Shown: positions 1 to 7,201 of the stretch, piece after piece
How the letters are laid out: each line of letters opens with the position of its first letter
Numbering within the stretch: the first letter of the stretch is position 1
Assembly: GCA_026692905.1 (NCBI GenBank)
Contig: JAPLNL010000128.1
Span: forward strand, 1-35,514
Direction: 5' to 3'
Source of the DNA: Planctomycetota bacterium
GTDB lineage: Bacteria > Planctomycetota > Planctomycetia > Pirellulales > Pirellulaceae
DNA: 35,514 bases
Notes under the pieces: generated by a model
Told to the model about the DNA's origin: nothing
Databases searched by the model: none
Seen by the model: the letters and a program-made list of their open reading frames with translations, nothing else
Position numbers and translations under genes: made by a program

Positions 1-128
1 GCTTGCGCGTCGTGCTAGGCAAATGCGAGAATTTTCAGTTCACTAGCTTGCGCGTCGTGCTAGGCAAATGCGAGAATTTTCAGTTCACTAGCTTGCGCGT
101 CGTGCTAAGCAAATGCGAGAGTCTCGCC
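1..128 (+). repeat. Tandem array of 45-bp repeats (2.8 copies, truncated by window edge)
   Basis: Two identical 45-bp units lie at 1-45 and 46-90. A third, diverged partial unit starts at 91 and fades after about 128. Each unit holds the core TTCACTAGCTTGCGCGTCGT followed by GCTAGGCA, then a 19-bp tail (CAAATGCGAGAATTTTCAG) specific to this array. The same core recurs in the opposite orientation at 2419-2740. Because 45 is a multiple of three, the array creates a spurious repetitive open frame, which is not a gene. The array probably continues to the left of the window. It ends about 44 bp before the GTG start of the methyltransferase gene. Confidence 0.95.
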
Positions 129-171
129 GAAACCAGATTACGAATCAACCTATCAGCAGAAAACCATTCTC

Positions 172-1371
172 GTGTCGCCACTCAGGCAAATCATTTTGAA
201 CACCGAGAGCAAACGCGCTTTCTCGGGTCGCCATCCATGGATTTTGGTCACCTCGATTATCGAGCCCGCTTCGAAGCCGCAAGTCGGAGAACAAGTGGAC
301 TTGGTCAATTCCGAAAACAAATGGATCGGCCGAGGCCTTTACAACCCAAACAGCCGCATACGCGTCCGCCTTTACACTTGGGACTCCGAAGAGCACATCA
401 CCAAGGACTTGATCAACACGCGATTGGATCGCGCGATCCAACTGCGATCTCGGCTTGCAAACGGATCGCATCAACAGGCGTTGCGTATTGTCTTTAGCGA
501 AGCCGATCAGTTGAGCGGGTTGGTCGTTGACAAGTATGCGGAGCATCTCGTCATCCAAGTCACTGCAGCCGCCTTGATGCCATTTCTAGATACGATTGTC
601 GATCGATTGTTCCATCATTATCGACCGCTTAGCATTTCGATGCAGGTGGATGAACGAACCGGCAAAAGCGAAGGCATGGACGCGGAGCATCGATTCTTGG
701 TCGGCAGCGCACCCTCGGAACCAGTTACCATCGAAGAAAACGGGCTCTATTGGAATGTGGATATCGTTGGCGGCCAGAAAACGGGAACCTATTTGGATCA
801 ACGCGAAAATCGACTTGCGGCTGCGCGCTGGACACAGCCTGGTGCTCGGGTCCTAGACGTCTGCTGCTACGTCGGAGGTTTTGCACTCAATATCGCCAAG
901 CACTGCGAAACCAAGGAGATCATCGCTGTCGACAGTAGCGACAAAGCGTTGCAAAGCGCCAAGCAACATGCCACCCTCAATCAATTGGAAAATCGTATCA
1001 CTTGGGAGCAAGCGGACTTTTTCGAGTCCCTTTCAAGCAAGTTGGATGCGGGCAAAAAATTTGATACCATTGTGCTTGACCCTCCGCGTTTGGCTGGCTC
1101 AAGAGAACATTTGCAAAGGGCCCTGAGCGCTTACCATCGCTTGAATTTCTTGGCTGTTCGAATGCTGAACCCAGGCGGAACTCTGGTCACATGCAGCTGT
1201 TCCGGGCGTGTTTCTCGCGACGATTTTCGCGACATGTTGCGAGGAGTTGGCACACGAACCAGGCGAGAAATCCAGGTGCTCGAAGAACGCGGTGCAGCGC
1301 CAGATCACCCGAGTTGCATGAGCTGCCCCGAAACCGATTATTTGAAGTGCATCGTGGCGAGAATTTTGTAG
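172..1371 (+). CDS. Class I SAM-dependent rRNA methyltransferase, RlmI-like (PUA + Rossmann methyltransferase)
   Basis: The 399-aa protein matches the RlmI/YccW architecture. An N-terminal PUA-like RNA-binding segment (about residues 1-75) carries RHPWI at 20-24. A linker domain follows with GQKTG at 201-205. The SAM-binding Rossmann domain has motif I GARVLDVCCYVGGF from residue 224 and motif IV DPPR at 303-306, then TCSCS near 339. RlmI family enzymes make 5-methylcytosine in 23S rRNA using S-adenosylmethionine in the cytoplasm; the exact target base here is inferred only. The start is GTG at 172, chosen because the following residues align with the usual family N-terminus; no strong Shine-Dalgarno sequence is seen. 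It converges on the lipoate ligase gene. Confidence 0.9.
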   Translation: MSPLRQIILNTESKRAFSGRHPWILVTSIIEPASKPQVGEQVDLVNSENKWIGRGLYNPNSRIRVRLYTWDSEEHITKDLINTRLDRAIQLRSRLANGSHQQALRIVFSEADQLSGLVVDKYAEHLVIQVTAAALMPFLDTIVDRLFHHYRPLSISMQVDERTGKSEGMDAEHRFLVGSAPSEPVTIEENGLYWNVDIVGGQKTGTYLDQRENRLAAARWTQPGARVLDVCCYVGGFALNIAKHCETKEIIAVDSSDKALQSAKQHATLNQLENRITWEQADFFESLSSKLDAGKKFDTIVLDPPRLAGSREHLQRALSAYHRLNFLAVRMLNPGGTLVTCSCSGRVSRDDFRDMLRGVGTRTRREIQVLEERGAAPDHPSCMSCPETDYLKCIVARIL

Positions 1372-1400
1372 TAAAACGTGAGACGGTCTCTTTTGGCACA

Positions 1401-1499
1401 CCAAGCATGTTGCGAACTTGGGCTCGAGTGCCAGGTTCGCGAGGGAAGCGACCGGTGGGCTTGTCCCGGGCTTGTCCCGCCGTTATCGCGAATGCTTGG
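1401..1499. repeat. Degenerate palindromic element between convergent genes
   Basis: Imperfect inverted repeat with arms CCAAGCATGTTGCGA (1401-1415) and TCGCGAATGCTTGG (1486-1499), enclosing a tandem 11-bp duplication of GGGCTTGTCCC around 1458-1479. The arms resemble the perfect arms of the element at 8639-8701, so the two are probably members of one repeat family. It lies in the 170-bp space between the convergent methyltransferase and lipoate ligase genes and might also help terminate transcription; no T-tract is obvious. Confidence 0.55.
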
Positions 1500-1540
1500 C
1501 GTGCTGTTCGTGCGAATCGCGGCCACGCCGTTAAGCGTAC

Positions 1541-2362
1541 TTATCGCGAACGGTGCCAATCCGATTTCGTATAGCGTTCGTCGAGCAAGCGTTTGGTTTC
1601 CGTTTCCACTTCGTTTTTCCAAGAACCATTTCCCCACGGCTGGGCAGCTCTCCAGGTGGCAACCAGCTGGCGTTCCAGTTCCTGCATGAATGCTTGAGAA
1701 TCAACGGGGCTCGCAGGGCTCAGAACGTTTGATACGAATGTTTCATGCGGTCTCTTTTCCCGATAAGCAGGCTGCCTTGGAGGTTCCAGCAAGTATTTGC
1801 TCAACCATTGGAGCGGCATCGCCACCATGATGGTGCCGTGGTAAATCATCCAGTTGCGTTTGCACCGAAGGGCGTTACCTGAAAACTTGCGACCATCGAT
1901 CGTTAAGTCGCAGGTTCCTTGAATCTCAACTCGCAATGACAAGTCAGAGCAATCGGCCGCGTGTTGGACGGCATTTCGAATGCGACGCATCACCTGTAGG
2001 TGAGCGACGTCAAGTCCACGCCATGCGGGTCTCTTTTGATAGGAGATCAAAACCGAATACATAAGACAGCCGGGCCCGGCCACAATCGTTGCACCGCCGC
2101 TTGCCCGCCTTAAAACAGCAACTCCATCAGCGTCGCATGCAGCCGAGTTCACCTCTTCGGCTATCTTGCTGGCACGTCCGAGAACAACGCACGGCGATGG
2201 CAATTCCCAGAGCCTCAAAACTTCTTCTTCCCGGAACTCACCCTCCAAGCCCGCGACCGAGTGATCGGATTGGAGCGACCTCCGATCTGCAACTTCGACC
2301 AACGCTTCGTCCATGGCTAAGTTTTCCTCAGCGGTCGGAAGGGTTTCGTTGTGGATCAACAT
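1541..2362 (-). CDS. Lipoate/octanoate-protein ligase family protein (LplA/LipM/LipB fold)
   Basis: The 273-aa protein has the BPL/LplA/LipB fold signatures: NLAMDEAL at 14-21, VVLGRAS at 59-65, the substrate-loop RRASGGAT at 85-92, and GRKFSGNA at 157-164, whose Lys159 corresponds to the catalytic or acyl-binding lysine, followed by YHGTIM near 174-179. Such enzymes attach lipoate or octanoate to the E2 and GcvH lipoyl domains. Sequence alone does not separate lipoate ligase from octanoyltransferase (LipM-like). ATG at 2362 is chosen: the open frame extends to 2470 but the added residues are translated repeat DNA. Upstream lies the 32-bp repeat array. Confidence 0.85.
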   Translation of the reverse strand: MLIHNETLPTAEENLAMDEALVEVADRRSLQSDHSVAGLEGEFREEEVLRLWELPSPCVVLGRASKIAEEVNSAACDADGVAVLRRASGGATIVAGPGCLMYSVLISYQKRPAWRGLDVAHLQVMRRIRNAVQHAADCSDLSLRVEIQGTCDLTIDGRKFSGNALRCKRNWMIYHGTIMVAMPLQWLSKYLLEPPRQPAYREKRPHETFVSNVLSPASPVDSQAFMQELERQLVATWRAAQPWGNGSWKNEVETETKRLLDERYTKSDWHRSR

Positions 2363-2418
2363 GGCGATGGGGATAGAGTCTAGGCGGTTCTTGGATGGGG
2401 GCCGCGGCGAAGTCCAAT

Positions 2419-2706
2419 ATACCCAGCACGACGCGCAAGCTAGTGAATTTATGCCTAGCACAACGCGCAAGCTAGTGAATTTATGCCTAGCACGACGCGC
2501 AAGCTAGTGAATTTATACCTAGCACGACGCACAAGCTAGTGAATTTATACCTAGCACGACGCGCAAGCTAGTGAATTTATGCCTAGCACGACGCGCAAGC
2601 TAGTGAATTTATGCCTAGCACGACGCGCAAGCTAGTGAATTTATGCCTAGCACAACGCGCAAGCTAATGAATTTATACCCAGCACGACGCGCAAGCTAGT
2701 GAATTT
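2419..2706 (-). repeat. Tandem array of nine 32-bp repeats
   Basis: Nine contiguous units start at 2419, 2451, 2483, 2515, 2547, 2579, 2611, 2643 and 2675, each exactly 32 bp. They differ only by scattered substitutions (for example CACAACGCGC at 2459 and AAGCTAATGA in the eighth unit). Read on the minus strand a unit is AAATTCACTAGCTTGCGCGT followed by CGTGCTAGGCAT. The core has 5-bp terminal inverted repeats (CTAGC...GCTAG). There are no unique spacers, so this is not a CRISPR array. It fills the interval between the helicase stop and the lipoate ligase start. Confidence 0.97.
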
Positions 2707-2740
2707 GCTGTCCAGTTCACTAGCTTGCGCTTCGTGCTAA
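2681..2740. repeat. Inverted pair of repeat cores (hairpin-forming end of the array)
   Basis: The last array unit (AGCACGACGCGCAAGCTAGT, 2681-2700) faces an inverted core at 2716-2738 (TTCACTAGCTTGCGCTTCGT then GCT). Together they form a long imperfect stem of about 22 bp with a loop around 2704-2715 containing TTGCTGTCCA. A second inverted pair with an almost identical loop is at 15539-15590. The stem ends about 15 bp downstream of the helicase stop codon. Confidence 0.85.
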
Positions 2741-2755
2741 GCTAGCCGTGTCACC

Positions 2756-4138
2756 CTAATTCATGACAAGATTTCCGGAAGAGCTCTTGCGCTGGCGAGG
2801 TCCTCGGCCTCCGCCTGATGCTCCGCCTCGCGATGTGCTTCTAGGTCTGCTCGTGCCTCGCGAGTTGCCGCTTCGTCCAGACGAGGATCGACCGCCGTTG
2901 GATGACTTACCACCGCCACCAGTTGGCCGTTGACTTTGCTGAGCCGCAGACAAAGTCAATTCAGTGAGCGATTCGTTCACCTCAATCGTGTTGTTGATTA
3001 GGCGTTCGACATCTTGAAGGCTCCCACGTTCGTCTGGAGCGCAAAACGAGACAGCTGTTCCAGCAGCCCCAGCTCGGGCTGTTCGACCGATACGGTGAAC
3101 ATAAATCTCAGGCACTTCCGGCATCTGATAGTTGATCACATGCGAAACGCCATGAACATCGATCCCGCGTGCCGCGATATCGGTCGCGACCAGAATGGGT
3201 GGTCGTTCCGATTTGAAAGCGTCCAAATTTCGGGTGCGGGCATTTTGACTTTTGTTGCCGTGAATCGCGACTGCATCGATTCCGCTGCTTACCAAAATCT
3301 TGACCAATTGGTCGGCACCGTGTTTGGTTCGGGTGAAGACAATCGAGCGTGTTACCGCGGCCGACTTAATATAGCTGACCAGTAGCTTCGGCTTGTTTTG
3401 AGCCGACACGTGAAACACGGACTGCGAGACGGCTGTCGCTGCACTCGAAACTCGAGCAACCTCAACATGCTTGGGTTCAAACAACCATTGCTTGGCCAAT
3501 TGCTTGATTTCGTCTGGCATTGTGGCGGAAAACATTAGCGTTTGTCTATCCAAAGGCACCTTGGCAACGATCTTTTTGAGATCGCGCAAAAATCCCATAT
3601 CGAACATTTGATCCGCTTCGTCGATCACCAAAACTTCCACATTGGAAATATCGGCGATCCGTTGGTTCATCAAATCAAGTAATCGGCCTGGAGTCGCGAC
3701 CAAGATATCGACACCTCGTTGCAAAGCGCGTGCTTGCGGCATTTGGCTAACGCCACCATGGACAACTGCAACCCGCAGATTGAGGTATTTGCCATAGGTG
3801 GTAAAGCTCTTTTCAATTTGAGCAGCCAGCTCTCGGGTCGGTGCCAGCACCAAACATCGAATCGGTCGTGGACCGCGTCGATCTGGACCAGCGCTTGGGC
3901 TCCCTCCTTCGCGGCCAGCGTCTGCGGGGGCAGTTGCGGTCGCAGCCAATCTCTGCAAAGTCGGCAGAGCAAAGGCTGCGGTTTTTCCTGTGCCTGTTTG
4001 AGCACAGCCCATCAAATCATAGCCGGTCAGCAAAAGCGGGATCGCTTGAAGCTGAATAGGTGTAGCGACATCGTAATTTGCCGCGGTAAGTGCACGCATA
4101 AGAGGCTGAATAAGCCCCAATCCATCAAAATTAGTCAA
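2756..4138 (-). CDS. DEAD-box ATP-dependent RNA helicase, RhlE-like
   Basis: All helicase motifs are present (numbering from the proposed start): Q motif with TPIQLQAIP about 26-34, motif I AQTGTGKT 46-53, PTRELA 100, TPGRLLD 149, DEAD 173-176, SAT 204-206, ARGID 322 and HRIGRTARAG 347. A low-complexity Gly/Ser/Arg tail (about 404-460) is a typical RNA-binding extension. A roughly 25-residue Gly/Pro-rich insert separates motifs I and Ia. The role is ATP-driven RNA remodelling in ribosome assembly, cold adaptation or RNA decay. The start is taken as TTG at 4138: LTNFDGLGL matches the usual family N-terminus, and GAGAG lies 7 nt upstream. The frame is open to 4336, but those 66 extra residues look non-coding; ATG at 4231 is the alternative. 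Confidence 0.92.
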   Translation of the reverse strand: MTNFDGLGLIQPLMRALTAANYDVATPIQLQAIPLLLTGYDLMGCAQTGTGKTAAFALPTLQRLAATATAPADAGREGGSPSAGPDRRGPRPIRCLVLAPTRELAAQIEKSFTTYGKYLNLRVAVVHGGVSQMPQARALQRGVDILVATPGRLLDLMNQRIADISNVEVLVIDEADQMFDMGFLRDLKKIVAKVPLDRQTLMFSATMPDEIKQLAKQWLFEPKHVEVARVSSAATAVSQSVFHVSAQNKPKLLVSYIKSAAVTRSIVFTRTKHGADQLVKILVSSGIDAVAIHGNKSQNARTRNLDAFKSERPPILVATDIAARGIDVHGVSHVINYQMPEVPEIYVHRIGRTARAGAAGTAVSFCAPDERGSLQDVERLINNTIEVNESLTELTLSAAQQSQRPTGGGGKSSNGGRSSSGRSGNSRGTSRPRSTSRGGASGGGRGPRQRKSSSGNLVMN

Positions 4139-4577
4139 AACAATTCTCTCAATAAGACCCAAATATGGGCCGGCATTGCCTGTCTCGGAAGCGTTCAACA
4201 ATAGACGCTCAAAAGCCGTTGGAACAAGCATGTCTCTTTGGACGAGGTTAACGAGGTAAGATCGCACCGTCCCAGCGAACTTAACTTGACATGGTCGTGA
4301 ACGACCGGGGCACAGATGGTTTGCTTTGTCAAACACGCCCTAGAATTTGCTCGGCTACCAATGCCGACTCGTGAATACCTAGTGGGAAGGTATCGATTCA
4401 CCTGTTAAACGAATACCTGTTCGCATGTCAGTATACGTCGCGAAGGGCGTCCGGTCAAATGCGATTGTCCTCAAGCAACAATTGTGCCGGGAATACTAGC
4501 CGACTCGATTACAATTGCTGTAGCTTCTGCTAAATTGAAGAGGATCGCCTGCTGCATTGAATCCCACCCCAAAAGCC
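4139..4577. other. Divergent intergenic region, no gene seen
   Basis: This stretch separates the helicase (minus) from the DUF1549/DUF1553 gene (plus) and should hold both promoters. If the helicase starts at TTG 4138, its mRNA has a long leader, which is common for RNA helicases. A direct repeat GAATACCT occurs at 4373-4380 and 4411-4418. A TTGACA at 4286 lacks a convincing -10 box at the right spacing. No RNA gene or protein-coding frame is supported. Confidence 0.5.
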
Positions 4578-4616
4578 AGTCAAATGACTCAGTCAAATGA
4601 CTCAGTCAAATGATTC
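4578..4616 (+). repeat. Three 13-bp direct repeats overlapping the DUF1549/DUF1553 start codon
   Basis: Units AGTCAAATGACTC at 4578-4590 and 4591-4603 and AGTCAAATGATTC at 4604-4616. Each contains an ATG (4584, 4597, 4610), and because 13 is not a multiple of three the three ATGs lie in three different frames. Only ATG 4610 opens the long gene. ATG 4584 gives a 9-codon ORF whose TGA (4611-4613) overlaps ATG 4610. ATG 4597 gives an 8-codon ORF ending at 4623. No Shine-Dalgarno sequence is visible. Confidence 0.9.
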
Positions 4617-7111
4617 AGCCTAAACTCTTTATCTTGGTTTTGGTTTTCACCCTAAATTATGGGCTCGTTGCCCTTTGTCAGTCCCCTGAAAATCTAATCG
4701 TTCTACCTGAAGCCATCCACGTTTCCGCGAACCACCCAAGTCAACTTCTGGTTTACGGAGTTCAAGTAGATGGGTCGCTATTGGACGTTTGCATACGGCC
4801 GGACCTGCAAATCGAAGTGGCCGATCCTGAGATTGCACAGGTCACGACGAAGTTGGGCATCGAGTTTCGCAAGCCAGGAACGACAACGGTAACTGTCCGT
4901 CTGGGCGAACACATTCGTCGAATCGAGGTAACTTCGATCGCAGAGATGCCGGTCACCTTTGCTCGCGACATATCGGCAGTGATTGGGAAATCAGGTTGCA
5001 ACTTGGGAACCTGCCACGGCAGTCTTCATGGAAAGGCCGGACTGCGAATGAGTTTGCGAGGGGATGATCTAGCCTTTGATTACGATCGATTAGTGCATGA
5101 ATATGGTGGCCGTCGAATCGATCCGATACTACCTGACGAAAGTTTGCTGCTCCTCAAAGCAACAGGAACCATATCGCATCAGGGTGGCCGCCGCTTCACC
5201 GCGAAATCCGAGTCGTACCGACAGTTGAGGGAGTGGATCGAACAGGGCGCGCCTTACGCTGAGTCGCCATCATTGACGCGGTTGCAAGTCCTACCCGAAG
5301 TTGCACGCATCGACGACAGCCAAAAAACGGCAAAGATGCTCGTCATAGCGCACTTCGCGGACGGCACAACTCGCGACGTAACGCGTTGGTCACGGTTGGA
5401 AACAAGCATTCCTGGAGGGGCCTCCATTGCAGACGACGGCACGATTCAAGTGACCAAAGCCATCGACCTGTCCATCGGCGCATCGTATTTGAGCGGAAGA
5501 AGCGCCAGTAGGTTTACGTTCCTCGGCAAGACGGCGAAGATAGAACCTGAGCAGCAACACGGAAACAACCCCATCGATCCTCTGGTTGGCACTCGTTTGT
5601 CGCAGATGAGGATCCCTGCGGCACCGGAGGTTGATGATGCTACCTTTCTGCGACGAGCCTATTTAGTCGCAGTGAGTCGACTCCCATCAAGCCAACAGAC
5701 CAAAGACTTCCTGGCGGACGCTAGCATTGATAAACGTGAGCGGCTGATTGACGCGTTATTGGCCGATCACGGCTTCAACTTGACCTGGTCGCTTCGGTGG
5801 AGCGATTTGTTACGAAACGAAGACAAGGTCATGAGCAGCAAGGGAACTGCTTTGTTTCATCATTGGCTCACGGAGCAGATTGCCACTGACCGCCCTTGGA
5901 ACGAATGGAATGCTGAACTTGTTCGTTCCGTCGGAAGCACCTACGATAATCCACCGGCGTCTTTTCATCGAACGCATCGCGACCCGATGACCGCTGCGGA
6001 ATCGATCGGACAAGTATTTTTAGGGGTGCGAATTCAATGCGCTAAATGCCATAACCACCCTTTCGATTCTTGGCGGCAAGACGATTATTATGGCTTGTCC
6101 GCGTACTTCTCAACGATCAGCCGTAAGCAGATCGACAACAACCCCAAGGACAAGCTGGATGTTCACGAAATCACAGGCGACGAAATCATCTCGCTTGAAG
6201 ATCGCAAGGCAGAGATTTACCACCCTGGGCTCTCCCAGAAAGTCACGACCAAGCCGCTGAACAAAACGGCTCAATCGAGCTTCGCCGTGACGCAGTCCGA
6301 GTCCCAGCAATCCCCACTTGACGAGATTGCTGACTGGCTAACACACGACAACGACATGTTCGATCGCAATATGGCGAATCGAATTTGGTTTCAATACTTT
6401 GGTGTTGGAATAGTCGACCCACCGGATGATATGCGAGATTCGAATCCGCCAAGTAACCCAGAGCTTCTCGATTTCCTGGCCAAGGAGTTTCGACGCAGCG
6501 GCTATTCGTTGCGGCATCTTTCCCGTTTGATTTTGACGAGCAAGGCATTCGCTCGACAAGGTTCGCTGCAACGGGAGGAAATATTAGATGATTCCACGCT
6601 CAATGGTACGCCACTGTTCTCGGACTACCGAATCCGTCGCATCAGCGCCGAGTCGTTGATCGATGCCATCAGTTCTGTCACGGACATCCCTTCCAAATTT
6701 CCGTCCGCAAATACACCCGACATTGTAGTCAATCAAGCAATGGCGATGCCAGGTATCCCAAAAGGGCCCGGTTTCCTGAAGACCTTTGGCAAGCCAAATC
6801 GATTGCTGATTTGCGAATGCGAGCGATCCAATCAGGTCTCACTCGTTCAGTCGTTGACGCTGGCGAACGGACCGGAGGTGCAAGGGAAAATCACGTCGGA
6901 TCAAAACGTCATTGCGAAAATGTTGTCTCAAAATGTCCAGCCCGAAACAATCATCGAGGAAATCTTTTTGCGGGCATTGGCCAGAGCGCCACAAGAACAT
7001 GAATGGATTGCGTTCCGCCAGATGATTGCTAGTGCCGAGCCCATTCGGCAGGTTCTCGAAGATATTTTGTGGGCGGTGATCAATAGCAAAGAATTCGTGA
7101 TGATTCGTTAA
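4610..7111 (+). CDS. Planctomycete DUF1549/DUF1553 protein with cytochrome-c-type motifs
   Basis: The 833-aa exported protein begins with a signal peptide (hydrophobic about residues 6-22). A BIG2-like segment is followed by a planctomycete cytochrome (PSCyt-type) segment with the atypical haem motif C-X4-CH at 130-136 (CNLGTCHG). A second BIG2-like stretch lies near 230-305. DUF1549 carries a canonical CXXCH at 477-481 (CAKCHNHPF), and DUF1553 forms the C-terminus. These proteins are numerous in planctomycetes and almost always precede a DUF1501 gene, as here (stop 7111; next start 7202). Their function is not established; a redox role in polysaccharide or sulfated glycan turnover is often supposed. 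The start ATG is the last of three repeated ATGs. Confidence 0.9.
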   Translation: MIQPKLFILVLVFTLNYGLVALCQSPENLIVLPEAIHVSANHPSQLLVYGVQVDGSLLDVCIRPDLQIEVADPEIAQVTTKLGIEFRKPGTTTVTVRLGEHIRRIEVTSIAEMPVTFARDISAVIGKSGCNLGTCHGSLHGKAGLRMSLRGDDLAFDYDRLVHEYGGRRIDPILPDESLLLLKATGTISHQGGRRFTAKSESYRQLREWIEQGAPYAESPSLTRLQVLPEVARIDDSQKTAKMLVIAHFADGTTRDVTRWSRLETSIPGGASIADDGTIQVTKAIDLSIGASYLSGRSASRFTFLGKTAKIEPEQQHGNNPIDPLVGTRLSQMRIPAAPEVDDATFLRRAYLVAVSRLPSSQQTKDFLADASIDKRERLIDALLADHGFNLTWSLRWSDLLRNEDKVMSSKGTALFHHWLTEQIATDRPWNEWNAELVRSVGSTYDNPPASFHRTHRDPMTAAESIGQVFLGVRIQCAKCHNHPFDSWRQDDYYGLSAYFSTISRKQIDNNPKDKLDVHEITGDEIISLEDRKAEIYHPGLSQKVTTKPLNKTAQSSFAVTQSESQQSPLDEIADWLTHDNDMFDRNMANRIWFQYFGVGIVDPPDDMRDSNPPSNPELLDFLAKEFRRSGYSLRHLSRLILTSKAFARQGSLQREEILDDSTLNGTPLFSDYRIRRISAESLIDAISSVTDIPSKFPSANTPDIVVNQAMAMPGIPKGPGFLKTFGKPNRLLICECERSNQVSLVQSLTLANGPEVQGKITSDQNVIAKMLSQNVQPETIIEEIFLRALARAPQEHEWIAFRQMIASAEPIRQVLEDILWAVINSKEFVMIR

Positions 7112-7140
7112 TGGCAGAGCTGTTATTCGATCATTGGGAT

Positions 7141-7185
7141 AATATTCGCTGGGTTAATATTCACTGGGTTAATATTCACTGGGAT
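7141..7185 (+). repeat. Three 15-bp direct repeats upstream of the DUF1501 gene
   Basis: AATATTCGCTGGGTT (7141-7155), AATATTCACTGGGTT (7156-7170) and AATATTCACTGGGAT (7171-7185), with a weaker partial unit before them (ATTCGATCATTGGGAT, 7125-7140). They occupy most of the 90-bp space between the paired genes and end 16 bp before the DUF1501 ATG. The AT-rich TTAATATT parts could act as promoter or operator elements, but this is inference. Confidence 0.9.
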
Positions 7186-7201
7186 AATGAGGAAGAATTT
7201 C

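Noticed and set aside
3-497. 164-codon frame with a repeated 15-residue peptide at its start
   Set aside because: The repeats are the 45-bp DNA array read in frame; the remainder overlaps the methyltransferase gene in another frame. Not a protein.
2363-2470. N-terminal extension of the lipoate ligase
   Set aside because: It translates repeat DNA; the conserved family N-terminus begins after ATG 2362.
2419-2706. Possible CRISPR array
   Set aside because: Units are contiguous with no unique spacers and there are no cas genes.
4286-4291. TTGACA as a -35 box for the DUF1549/DUF1553 gene
   Set aside because: No -10-like hexamer at 16-18 bp; the gene starts over 300 bp away.
4139-4336. 66-residue N-terminal extension of the helicase
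   Set aside because: Composition is unlike helicases; a TTG with a GAGAG ribosome-binding site lies exactly where the family N-terminus begins.
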